From an uncultured Lachnobacterium sp. (GTDB taxonomy: Bacteria; Bacillota; Clostridia; Lachnospirales; Lachnospiraceae): DNA of 13,773 bases. Positions 1-7,040 of the stretch are shown here, piece after piece. Below the pieces are notes generated by a model. That model did not search any database, had not been told where the DNA came from, and saw nothing but the letters and a program-made list of their open reading frames with translations. The translations under genes and the position numbers were made by a program. Numbering within the stretch: position 1 is the first letter of the stretch; every line of letters begins with the position of its first letter. The stretch is from contig URQG01000022.1 of assembly GCA_900549895.1 (NCBI GenBank), positions 1-13,773 of the forward strand, given 5' to 3'.

Positions 1-25
1 GAAATAATCTGTCTAATAAAATTGA

Positions 26-2146
26 TTAAACTTCGAAGATCAGATCTCCGTAAGATGGCATCGGCCATAAGTCTTTGTCAACGATCATCTCAAGCTTATC
101 AACCGGGGCACGAAGCGCATCCATTGCTGCCTTAACGGTATCTCTGTAATAAGCAGCCTGCGAAGCTCCTTCCTCCATGTTGCCACCCTGCTCGGTTACT
201 TCCTGTAACTTGGCAAGTGCAACCTTTGTCTCAGAAAGAAGTGCGGATGTCTCGGTCAAAAGTTCTGTCTGAACACTTACATCAGCATCCGGACATGCTC
301 CCTTAACCGTTCCAAGAGATGTTCCAAGCTCGGTTGTATATTTGATAACAGCAGGAATAATCTGTTTTCCTGCAATATCGATCATTGCTTTTGCTTCGAT
401 GTTGATTGTTTTCGCATAAGTCTCATACTCAATCTCTACACGGGACTCAAGCTCAGGCTTTGTAAATACTCCGAATTTTTCAAATGCTGCTACAGATTCC
501 GGTGCAACATAAGCCGGGATTGCATCAACCATAGACTTGATATTTGGAAGTCCACGTTTAGCAGCTTCCTCAACCCACTCATCGGAATATCCGTTTCCGT
601 TAAATACGATTCTCTGATGCTCAACTGCGTATTTCTTGATGAGATCATGTACAGCAAGTTCGAAATCATCTGCTTTTTCAAGCACATCACATGCCTCGGA
701 AAAAGCCTCGGCTACGATTGTATTTAATACGATGTTCGCCTGTGCTACCGAATCCTGAGATCCGACCATACGGAACTCGAATTTATTTCCTGTAAATGCA
801 AACGGTGAAGTACGGTTACGGTCGGTTGCATCCTTCATGAAATCAGGAATTGTCTTAACACCGGTCTCAAGCTTTCCACCCTTTAAGCTGTGTGTCGCAG
901 TACCGGTCGAGATCAGCTGATTCAACACGTCTCCAAGCTGGTCTCCTAAATATACAGAAAGGATTGCTGGTGGTGCCTCGTTGGCTCCTAATCTGTGATC
1001 GTTTCCTACATCAGCAGCGGCCGCACGAAGAAGTGCTGCATGATTGTCAACTGCCTTTAAGATACAGGTAAGTACCAGTAAGAACTGTACATTCTCGTGT
1101 GGTGTTTTGCCAGGCTCGAGTAAGTTGATTCCATCATCGGTTGTGATAGACCAGTTGTCATGCTTACCGGATCCGTTTACACCTGCGAATGGTTTCTCAT
1201 GAAGCAGGCACTGTAATCCGTGACGTCCGGCAACCTTCTTTAATGTTTCCATAATGAGCTGGTTGTGATCAACAGCTACGTTACACTCCGCATAGATTGG
1301 AGCCAACTCATGCTGTGCAGGAGCAACCTCGTTATGCTGTGTCTTAGCAGATACACCCAGTTTCCAGAGTTCCTTGTTTACATCTCTCATGTAAGCGGCG
1401 ATTCTCTCTCTGATAGCTCCGAAGTAATGGTCATCCATCTCCTGTCCCTTAGGAGGCATTGCTCCGAAAAGAGTACGTCCGGTAAAGATGAGATCCTTAC
1501 GCTGTAAGTACTTCTCGCGATCTACAATGAAATACTCCTGCTCCGGTCCGACAGAAGGAGTAACTTTCTTGGATGTTGTATTTCCGAATAATTTCAAAAG
1601 GCGAAGTGCCTGCTCGTTGATTGCTTCCATGGAACGAAGAAGCGGAGTCTTCTGATCCAGTGCCTCACCTGTGTAGGAACAGAATGCGGTAGGAATGCAA
1701 AGAGTTGCACCTGCTGCATCCTGACGGACAAATGCCGGTGATGTACAATCCCACGCTGTATATCCTCTAGCTTCGAATGTTGCTCGAAGTCCGCCGGATG
1801 GGAAAGATGAAGCGTCCGGCTCACCTTTGATCAATTCCTTACCTGAAAAGCTCATCAGGACCTTGCCGTTTGGCATCGGTGCTGTAATAAAAGAATCATG
1901 TTTCTCTGCGGTAACACCGGTTAACGGCTGGAACCAGTGAGTATAATGTGTTGCACCCTTTTCGATTGCCCACTCTTTCATCTCATGTGCAACAACATCC
2001 GCTGTCTCAAGGTCTAATTCCTTGCCTTCCTCCATAACTTCATGAAGCTTCTTATACACTTTCTTAGGAAGACGTTCCTGCATGACTGCATCATTAAATA
2101 CGTTTTCTCCGAAAATGTCTGCGACGTTAAAATATTCTTCACTCAT
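26..2146 (-). CDS. glnN: Type III glutamine synthetase
   Basis: The 706-aa product is a GlnN-type (GSIII) glutamine synthetase, which makes glutamine from glutamate, ammonia and ATP in the cytoplasm. The length fits GSIII (about 700 aa) and not the ~450-aa GSI. Visible motifs are WFQPLTG (71-77), GPEQEYF with probable metal-binding glutamates (200-206), TLFGAMPPKGQEM (225-237), HNEVAPAQHE (271-280), NGSGKHDNWS (324-333) and RTSPFAFTGNKFEFRMVGS (445-463). The frame is open for 10 more codons upstream, but ATG 2146 is chosen because AAAGGA lies 10 nt before it and the protein then begins MSEEYFNVADIF. The gene stands alone behind a 338-bp gap with its own candidate promoter and a terminator-bearing leader, so it is probably transcribed separately and attenuated. 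The 25 bases after the stop show no terminator, but the window ends there. Confidence 0.97.
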   Translation of the reverse strand: MSEEYFNVADIFGENVFNDAVMQERLPKKVYKKLHEVMEEGKELDLETADVVAHEMKEWAIEKGATHYTHWFQPLTGVTAEKHDSFITAPMPNGKVLMSFSGKELIKGEPDASSFPSGGLRATFEARGYTAWDCTSPAFVRQDAAGATLCIPTAFCSYTGEALDQKTPLLRSMEAINEQALRLLKLFGNTTSKKVTPSVGPEQEYFIVDREKYLQRKDLIFTGRTLFGAMPPKGQEMDDHYFGAIRERIAAYMRDVNKELWKLGVSAKTQHNEVAPAQHELAPIYAECNVAVDHNQLIMETLKKVAGRHGLQCLLHEKPFAGVNGSGKHDNWSITTDDGINLLEPGKTPHENVQFLLVLTCILKAVDNHAALLRAAAADVGNDHRLGANEAPPAILSVYLGDQLGDVLNQLISTGTATHSLKGGKLETGVKTIPDFMKDATDRNRTSPFAFTGNKFEFRMVGSQDSVAQANIVLNTIVAEAFSEACDVLEKADDFELAVHDLIKKYAVEHQRIVFNGNGYSDEWVEEAAKRGLPNIKSMVDAIPAYVAPESVAAFEKFGVFTKPELESRVEIEYETYAKTINIEAKAMIDIAGKQIIPAVIKYTTELGTSLGTVKGACPDADVSVQTELLTETSALLSETKVALAKLQEVTEQGGNMEEGASQAAYYRDTVKAAMDALRAPVDKLEMIVDKDLWPMPSYGDLIFEV

Positions 2147-2287
2147 TTTCCCAACATCCTTTCTTTCCACAACCAAATCCCCTTGATTGTTAGCTTAATT
2201 TTCCATATGGACACTGACATCTTTTTACTAAAAAAGGGCATTCCAAGCCTAGTTGGAACGCCCTCGTTCATGTCTCATATGATTTCT
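2147..2287 (-). promoter_or_regulatory. glnN 5' leader with alternative RNA folds
   Basis: This is the predicted untranslated leader, running from a start point about 7 nt after the candidate -10 box to the glnN ATG. It contains an intrinsic terminator (2230-2263) and a short alternative hairpin at 2256-2269 (GAACG, loop AGGG, CGTTC in the RNA sense). The alternative hairpin uses the same bases as the 5' arm of the terminator, so the two cannot form together. A 10-bp palindrome, TCCATATGGA (2202-2211), lies between the terminator and the ribosome binding site. The layout suggests attenuation, but no known riboswitch core was recognised. The terminator's six-base loop is CUAGGC; ANTAR-target hairpins want A at loop position 1 and G at position 4, and only the G is present. 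Confidence 0.5.
2230..2263 (-). terminator. Intrinsic terminator inside glnN leader
   Basis: On the minus strand, arms GGGCGTTCCAA and TTGGAATGCCC form an 11-bp stem. One pair is G-U in the RNA; on the plus strand the same position is an A/C mismatch, so the fold favours minus-strand RNA. The loop is six bases and the stem is followed directly by TTTTTT (2235-2230). It sits 84 bp upstream of the glnN start and nearly 200 bp past the separate fba terminator. A regulatory role in glnN transcription is therefore more likely than ending the fba message, though a backup terminator for fba is possible. Confidence 0.8.
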
Positions 2288-2293
2288 GAAACT

Positions 2294-2322
2294 AAGATAA
2301 CTCTTTCCAAACCAAATTGCAA
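2294..2322 (-). promoter_or_regulatory. Candidate glnN promoter
   Basis: Read on the minus strand, TTGCAA (2317-2322) and TATCTT (2294-2299) are separated by 17 bp, each matching 4 of 6 bases of the sigma-A consensus. The match is modest, but the position gives a leader of about 140 nt that includes the whole terminator hairpin. The -35 box overlaps one arm of the inverted repeat at 2314-2378. The AT-rich DNA from 2323 to 2441 contains other poor promoter-like matches, so the start site is uncertain. Confidence 0.45.
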
Positions 2323-2378
2323 CAGTTTTTTTTATTTTTGATTCGTTTTATCTAATCTGTCGATTTTTGTTGCATTTT
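2314..2378. repeat. Widely spaced inverted repeat upstream of glnN
   Basis: On the plus strand AAATTGCAACA (2314-2324) is matched by TGTTGCATTTT (2368-2378), whose reverse complement is AAAATGCAACA. Ten of 11 bases agree and the inner 7 (TGCAACA) are exact. Repeat centres are 54 bp apart, about five helical turns, and one copy covers the candidate glnN -35 box. This could be a pair of binding sites for a regulator that loops DNA. It does not resemble the TnrA/GlnR box TGTNA-N7-TNACA. Chance occurrence in AT-rich DNA is possible. Confidence 0.4.
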
Positions 2379-2441
2379 GAATACTTTTTTATTAATTTTG
2401 TACAATTGAGTTACAGATACTTACTTTTCCGTTATTTGCAC

Positions 2442-2473
2442 AAAAAGGGAAGCACACACATGTGCTTCCCTTT
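2442..2473 (-). terminator. Intrinsic terminator after fba
   Basis: On the minus strand, arms GGGAAGCACA and TGTGCTTCCC (2447-2470) form a perfect 10-bp stem with a 4-base loop, followed by TTTTT. Flanking A and T bases can lengthen the stem to 13 bp. It starts about 12 bases after the aldolase stop codon and is the clearest terminator in the window. Confidence 0.92.
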
Positions 2474-2484
2474 CAATATCCGGA

Positions 2485-3351
2485 TTATTCAGCTTTTCCA
2501 ACAGAACCGAACAGTTCCATCTTCTCCTTAACAGTAGCCTTGATTGCTTCTGCACCAGGAGCAAGTAACTTACGAGGATCAAATCCCTTGCCCTCTAAGT
2601 CCTTACCAGCCTCGATGTATTTACGTGTAGCATCTGCAAATGATAACTGACACTCTGTATTAACATTGATCTTGGATACACCAAGAGAGATGGCCTTCTT
2701 GATCATATCCGCAGGAATACCTGTACCACCGTGAAGAACTAATGGCATCTCACCTGTCTTCTCCTGAACTGCTGCTAATGTCTCAAAGCTCAGTCCCGGC
2801 CAGTTTGCAGGATACTTTCCATGGATGTTACCGATTCCGGCAGCAAGCATATCTACGCCAAGATCAGCGATAGCCTTGCACTCGTTTGGATCTGCGCACT
2901 CGCCCATTCCAACAACACCGTCTTCTTCTCCGCCGATGGAACCAACCTCAGCCTCGATAGACATACCCATTGCATGAGCAACCTTAACAAGCTCAGTTGT
3001 CTTCTCAACATTCTCTTTGATATCGTAATGAGAACCATCGAACATGATGGATGTGAATCCAGCCTTAATGCACTTGTAACATCCTTCGTATGTTCCATGA
3101 TCTAAGTGAAGAGCTACAGGAACTGTGATTCCAAGTTCCTTATCCATAGCCTTAACCATAGCAGCTACTGTACCGAAACCTGTCATATACTTTCCGGCTC
3201 CCTCAGATACACCAAGGATAACTGGACTCTTAAGTTCCTCAGCTGTAAGAAGAATGGACTTTGTCCACTCTAAGTTATTGATATTGAACTGACCAACTGC
3301 ATAGTGGCCTGCTTTTGCTTTCTTAAGCATTTCTGTTGCAGATACTAACAT
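2485..3351 (-). CDS. fba: Class II fructose-1,6-bisphosphate aldolase
   Basis: The 288-aa product is a zinc-dependent class II aldolase that reversibly splits fructose-1,6-bisphosphate into dihydroxyacetone phosphate and glyceraldehyde-3-phosphate in glycolysis. Family landmarks in order are LHLDHG (81-86; catalytic D84, zinc ligand H85), EAEVG (133-137; E134), zinc-ligand histidines H177 in GNIHGKYP and H207 in VLHGGTGIP, and the phosphate-binding region NVNTE (229-233). The length is normal. ATG 3351 has AGGAGG 8 nt upstream. The gene has its own TATAAT box and a strong terminator, so it is probably mainly monocistronic, although no terminator separates it from the upstream lipid kinase and read-through is possible. 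Tagatose-bisphosphate aldolase belongs to the same superfamily, but no tagatose or galactitol genes are nearby. Confidence 0.95.
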   Translation of the reverse strand: MLVSATEMLKKAKAGHYAVGQFNINNLEWTKSILLTAEELKSPVILGVSEGAGKYMTGFGTVAAMVKAMDKELGITVPVALHLDHGTYEGCYKCIKAGFTSIMFDGSHYDIKENVEKTTELVKVAHAMGMSIEAEVGSIGGEEDGVVGMGECADPNECKAIADLGVDMLAAGIGNIHGKYPANWPGLSFETLAAVQEKTGEMPLVLHGGTGIPADMIKKAISLGVSKINVNTECQLSFADATRKYIEAGKDLEGKGFDPRKLLAPGAEAIKATVKEKMELFGSVGKAE

Positions 3352-3384
3352 TTGAATATCCTCCTAATCTCATAAGTTATCTTG

Positions 3385-3390
3385 ATTATA
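3385..3390 (-). promoter_or_regulatory. fba promoter -10 box
   Basis: A perfect TATAAT on the minus strand ends 33 bp before the fba ATG, giving a leader of about 27 nt that holds the AGGAGG site. No good -35 box lies 16-18 bp upstream; the best is TTTATT in a T-rich stretch. Just upstream are the direct repeat TTAACAA (3423-3429 and 3431-3437, plus strand) and the inverted repeat GTTAA-AAAA-TTAAC (3414-3427), which could bind a regulator or simply reflect AT-richness. Confidence 0.6.
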
Positions 3391-3430
3391 TTACATAATC
3401 CGCCAAAAATAAAGTTAAAAAATTAACAAT

Positions 3431-4315
3431 TTAACAAAAGATTGTGACCCTTTTATTCAGATTTCGGATAATTACTTCCTCATGTTCGCCGCCAAACTCT
3501 CCATCCAGCGTCCATGCTACTTTCTCACGTGCCGTAATCTTTACCTCACTCGTCTTAAAAGAATAGATCAGATCCGAGTCATCGATCATATTGGCAAGAC
3601 AGGCAAGGATCTCATTCAGCTCGATCGGGTTATGCGGCTTCTTGATCAGTGTTACCTCAAATACACCATCATCAAGTTTCACATCCGGACCGGTCATTCC
3701 TTTAAATCCACCGACAGACACAGAATTCGTTACCATACCATAGATAAACTCATCCTGAAAAACGTGTCCTTCATACTCTACCTGCATATTATAAGAAGGG
3801 ATGTCATGCAGATGCTTGGCTCCTTCCATAATATAAGCAACATGTCCGAAAACATTCTTCAGCTGCTGCGATGTCTTATATGACACTTCCGTAAACAGGC
3901 CAAACGCTGCCACATACACAAATGTGTCACTATTAAAATCTCCGATATCACACGGAAACGGATTATTTCCAACTGCAACTTCCGCAGCCTTAACCATCTC
4001 TTTGGGAATACCGAGTGAATTGGCAAAATCATTCGTGCTTCCGGCAGGGATATACCCAATTGGTGTGCTTGCTTCACTTTGGATCAGGCCTGTCACCACT
4101 TCATCCAGTGTGCCGTCTCCTCCGCTACAGACGATACGATCAAAGTTTTGTGCTTCCTCGATTACCTTCCGTGTTGCATCCGCACGCGCCTGGGTTGTAT
4201 AAATTGTCACCTCATATCCGGCTTTTACCATGATATCGACAATATCAACCAGATTATTTTTGATCTGTCCCTTTCCTGAATGTGGATTAAAAACAAATAA
4301 CAGTTTCCGACTCAT
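3431..4315 (-). CDS. YegS/DagK-family lipid kinase (diacylglycerol kinase catalytic domain)
   Basis: The 294-aa product belongs to the DAGK_cat lipid kinase family, cytoplasmic enzymes that phosphorylate membrane lipids such as diacylglycerol. Motifs are NPHSGKG (10-16), the nucleotide-binding GGDGT (65-69), GSTNDFA (92-98), LDDGVFEV (214-221) and LDGE (270-273). Length is typical for the YegS/DgkB/BmrU group. No membrane segment is visible, which argues against the small integral-membrane DgkA type. ATG 4315 is preceded by GAGG at 10 nt. It follows whiA after 39 bp with no terminator, so it is probably the last gene of the hprK-to-whiA operon. The substrate cannot be told from sequence: DgkB recycles diacylglycerol to phosphatidate, but relatives act on sphingosine-like lipids or phosphatidylglycerol. 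Confidence 0.88.
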   Translation of the reverse strand: MSRKLLFVFNPHSGKGQIKNNLVDIVDIMVKAGYEVTIYTTQARADATRKVIEEAQNFDRIVCSGGDGTLDEVVTGLIQSEASTPIGYIPAGSTNDFANSLGIPKEMVKAAEVAVGNNPFPCDIGDFNSDTFVYVAAFGLFTEVSYKTSQQLKNVFGHVAYIMEGAKHLHDIPSYNMQVEYEGHVFQDEFIYGMVTNSVSVGGFKGMTGPDVKLDDGVFEVTLIKKPHNPIELNEILACLANMIDDSDLIYSFKTSEVKITAREKVAWTLDGEFGGEHEEVIIRNLNKRVTIFC

Positions 4316-4354
4316 ACTTATCCATCCTCACGATTTTTCTTGTTTCCATCAGCT

Positions 4355-5236
4355 TCAAAGATTCTCTGCCATCTCCGCGAGTTTCCGGAGACGATGATTC
4401 ACTCCCGACTTTCCAACCGGTGGATCAAGAAACGTTCCAAGTTCCTTGAGTGTCGCCTCCGGATGATCCAATCGTACTTGTGCGATTTCTGCCAACGCAG
4501 CCGGTAGATTGTCAAATCCGATAACTTCTCTGATTTTTTTAATGTCTTCCATCTGCTTTACCGCGGCGTTGACCGTCTTATTTATATTAGCCGTCTCACA
4601 ATTCACCTTGCGATTGACGGAATTGCGCATTTCCTTCAGGATGCGGACATTTTCCAATTGCATGAGTGCCACATAAGCCTCCATGACATTGAGCATATCA
4701 ACGATCTGTGAACCTTCCTTCAGATACAACACAAAACGCTCCTTGCGTTCCACGATCTTGGCATCCGCTTCAAACCCGGCGATCAGTTTCCGCAACTGCT
4801 CGGCCTGTTCCATGGTATGACATACAATTTCAAAATGATACGACTTGTTCGGGTCACTGATCGAGCCGGCAGCCATAAAAGCACCTCTGATAAAGGCTCG
4901 TTTACAACAAGTCCGCTGTGTTAATAATCCGTCTGCCCGCTGTCGGTAAAGTACCGACTCACGATCTGCCACACAGTTCCAGTGCAGTGCTGTAAGAATC
5001 TCCCAACTCTGTTTCTCGTTCAGACCTTTTGTTACATCAAAACCGAACGCTTTGCTGACCAGCATTCGAAATTTTTCTTCCAAAAGCTCGTTGTCCGAAC
5101 TCAGTGTTAATACCCCTGTCTTTTCATCCAGCCGTCCTTCCAGTTCCAATATTCCGGCAAGTTCTGCAAGCTGGCAATGACGACTTTTGCTGTTCTGTCT
5201 TACCAGCTCCGACTTTACATCACTTGAAAAAGACAT
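4355..5236 (-). CDS. whiA: DNA-binding protein WhiA
   Basis: The 293-aa product is WhiA, a DNA-binding protein linked to cell division and chromosome segregation in Firmicutes and to sporulation in Streptomyces. It has the family layout: an N-terminal WhiA_N region (about 20-105), a degenerate LAGLIDADG endonuclease-like fold centred on FIRGAFMAAGSISDP (115-129), and a C-terminal helix-turn-helix (about 235-290) ending GVNHRLRKLAEMAENL. The homing-endonuclease fold in WhiA is known to lack nuclease activity. The ATG lies one base past the rapZ stop, with AGAGG inside the end of rapZ, implying translational coupling. In many Firmicutes yvcK lies between rapZ and whiA, and in some a crh/HPr-like gene follows; neither is present here. 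Confidence 0.95.
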   Translation of the reverse strand: MSFSSDVKSELVRQNSKSRHCQLAELAGILELEGRLDEKTGVLTLSSDNELLEEKFRMLVSKAFGFDVTKGLNEKQSWEILTALHWNCVADRESVLYRQRADGLLTQRTCCKRAFIRGAFMAAGSISDPNKSYHFEIVCHTMEQAEQLRKLIAGFEADAKIVERKERFVLYLKEGSQIVDMLNVMEAYVALMQLENVRILKEMRNSVNRKVNCETANINKTVNAAVKQMEDIKKIREVIGFDNLPAALAEIAQVRLDHPEATLKELGTFLDPPVGKSGVNHRLRKLAEMAENL

Positions 5237-5237
5237 A

Positions 5238-6113
5238 TTACTTTCCTCTCAATGCATCTTTGCCAATATCACGATGCTCGATTTTAAGCCCATATTCGGA
5301 ATTTCCATCCAAACGCTTATACAGTTCGTTTGCAAGTGTTACGGAGCGATGCTTACCACCGGTACATCCGATTGCAATAACGAGCTGATTCTTTCCCTCC
5401 GATATGTAATTCGGGATCAAAAAATTAATCAGGTCCACTAACTTATCCAGGAAAATCTTTGACTCGTTAAATTGCATCACATATTGCTGGATCTCCACAT
5501 CGTTACCGGTTTTCGCACGAAGCCCCTCCACATAATACGGATTCGGCAGGAATCGCACATCCATCACAATGTCCGCATCTGCCGGTATGCCATATTTAAA
5601 CCCGAACGAAAGGACCGTAACAAACAAGCTCTTAAACTCTTCATCGTGGATAAAAATGCGCTCCAGCTCTGTCTTCAATTCTCTTGTAAGCAGACGACTG
5701 GTATCGATAATGTAATCTGCCTGTTCCTTCAGGAATGCAAGTTCAAGACGTTCACGCTCAATACCTCTGTCCACACGCTCCCCCGGAGCAAGCGGGTGAC
5801 TGCGTCTCGTTTCTTTATAACGTTTGACTAGGACGCTGTCCTCCGCATCAAGAAAAAGGATTTCATACTTTACATCCTTCTGCGACAGTACATCCAGCAT
5901 TCCCTCAACCGTCTGCAAATGCTCGCCGCTTCGCGAATCGATGCCGATCGCGATCTTCTTCATCTTTGTATTAAAATTCGTGGTAAAATCGACCAGCTTG
6001 TCCAACAGAGGGATTGGAAGATTGTCAATGCAGAAAAAGCCCATATCTTCCATCATCTTCATCGCAGTACTCTTGCCTGCACCGGACATTCCCGTTACTA
6101 TTACAAATTGCAA
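5238..6113 (-). CDS. rapZ: RapZ/YvcJ nucleotide-binding regulator
   Basis: RapZ-family P-loop protein, 291 aa from the start chosen. E. coli RapZ is an RNA-binding adaptor controlling glucosamine-6-phosphate synthesis; B. subtilis YvcJ is a nucleotide-hydrolysing protein affecting competence. Residues, counted from the upstream ATG at 6122: Walker A GMSGAGKS (11-18), RRSHPLA (106-112), SFGFKYGIPADADIVMDVR (172-190) and IGCTGGKHRSV (251-261). That ATG touches AAAGGA with no spacer, too close for initiation. TTG at 6113, codon 4, has a 9-nt spacer and gives MQFVIVTGMSGAGKS, like the usual family start with P-loop near residue 10. Start codon choice is inference. It begins 21 bp after the murB stop in the operon. 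Whether this protein handles RNA is unknown. Confidence 0.93.
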   Translation of the reverse strand: MQFVIVTGMSGAGKSTAMKMMEDMGFFCIDNLPIPLLDKLVDFTTNFNTKMKKIAIGIDSRSGEHLQTVEGMLDVLSQKDVKYEILFLDAEDSVLVKRYKETRRSHPLAPGERVDRGIERERLELAFLKEQADYIIDTSRLLTRELKTELERIFIHDEEFKSLFVTVLSFGFKYGIPADADIVMDVRFLPNPYYVEGLRAKTGNDVEIQQYVMQFNESKIFLDKLVDLINFLIPNYISEGKNQLVIAIGCTGGKHRSVTLANELYKRLDGNSEYGLKIEHRDIGKDALRGK

Positions 6114-6134
6114 TCTTCCCATTCCTTTCTTTTG

Positions 6135-7040
6135 CTAAAACTCACCAAGCATCTTTACCTCAGGCTCAAGGCGCACACCAAACTGTTTCTCCACCTTATC
6201 CTGTACATCCTGCATCAGCTGACAAACCTGTGCTGCCGATGCATTCTTTCGATTGATCACAAACCCACAATGTTTTTCCGACACCTGCGCATCCCCGACC
6301 GTATAGCCGCGAAGTCCGGCATCCATGATCAACTTACCTGCAAAATATCCTTCCGGGCGCTTAAATGTACTTCCCGCACTCGGGTATTCGAGAGGCTGCT
6401 TCTCCACTCTCTTCTTGCGAAGTTCTTCCATCTGCTCACGGATCTCTGCTTCCGGCTTTCTTTCCAGCACAATTTCCGCTTCCAAAACAATATAATGATT
6501 CTCAGGTACACAGCTATGCCGGTATGATAAGTCCATCTCGGATACATCAAGGGTCTGAATTTCTCCGTCATCCGTCAACACCGTCACTTTGCTTAAGATG
6601 TCCTTCATCTCTCCGCCGTACGCTCCGGCGTTCATCGTCACTGCACCCCCGATACTTCCCGGGATTCCTGCAGCAAATTCCATCCCGCCGAGTTCTGCCG
6701 ACGCGGCTTTTGCAGCGACCTTGGATAATAAAGCTCCTGCTCCGGCAATGATATGATTGTTCTCTACGGTAATCTGATTCATCGCCGAACCGATCTCAAC
6801 AACCAGACCTCTTATTCCCTTGTCTCCGACAAGAAGGTTGCTTCCGTTTCCGATCACTGTGACCGGAATCTCATACGTGTGGGCAATGCGAAATACTTCT
6901 GCAATCTGTGCTCTGTCCGGACATACAAAATAATCTGCCGGTCCTCCGATGCGAAACGTCGTATGGCGGCTCATCGGCTCATCGACCCGTATTTCCAGTT
7001 CCGGTATTGTAGTTGTAAGTTTCTCGTAAAACTGCGACAT
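6135..7040 (-). CDS. murB: UDP-N-acetylmuramate dehydrogenase (UDP-N-acetylenolpyruvoylglucosamine reductase)
   Basis: MurB, 301 aa, is the cytoplasmic FAD enzyme that reduces UDP-GlcNAc-enolpyruvate to UDP-N-acetylmuramate with NADPH, the second committed step of peptidoglycan precursor synthesis. FAD-binding segments IGNGSNLLVG (63-72) and GIPGSIGGAVTMNAGAYGG (125-143) are clear. YRHS (173-176), the catalytic-serine segment PSAGSTFKRP (220-229, S224) and C-terminal LEPEV (291-295) complete the active site. Length fits the shorter type II MurB of Gram-positives. The ATG overlaps the aminopeptidase stop by one base (TAATG), with a GGAGG site in the end of that gene, so the two are probably translationally coupled. 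Confidence 0.97.
   Translation of the reverse strand: MSQFYEKLTTTIPELEIRVDEPMSRHTTFRIGGPADYFVCPDRAQIAEVFRIAHTYEIPVTVIGNGSNLLVGDKGIRGLVVEIGSAMNQITVENNHIIAGAGALLSKVAAKAASAELGGMEFAAGIPGSIGGAVTMNAGAYGGEMKDILSKVTVLTDDGEIQTLDVSEMDLSYRHSCVPENHYIVLEAEIVLERKPEAEIREQMEELRKKRVEKQPLEYPSAGSTFKRPEGYFAGKLIMDAGLRGYTVGDAQVSEKHCGFVINRKNASAAQVCQLMQDVQDKVEKQFGVRLEPEVKMLGEF

Noticed and set aside
2236..2263. ANTAR dual-hexaloop target in the glnN leader
   Set aside because: The six-base loop CUAGGC has G at position 4 but C, not A, at position 1, and no second matching hexaloop hairpin was found upstream.
2042..2341. 99-codon plus-strand frame across the glnN start and leader
   Set aside because: It runs through the terminator, promoter and glnN coding region in antisense and shows no ribosome binding site or domain.
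3414..3437. Possible terminator after the lipid kinase (GTTAA-AAAA-TTAAC and TTAACAA repeats)
   Set aside because: The stem has only one G-C pair, the repeats overlap the fba promoter region, and no hairpin followed by a T-run can be drawn.
5919..6527. 202-codon open frame on the plus strand opposite rapZ and murB
   Set aside because: It is antisense to two clear, motif-rich genes, has no recognisable domain or good ribosome binding site, and has a His/Leu/Cys-rich composition typical of a shadow frame.
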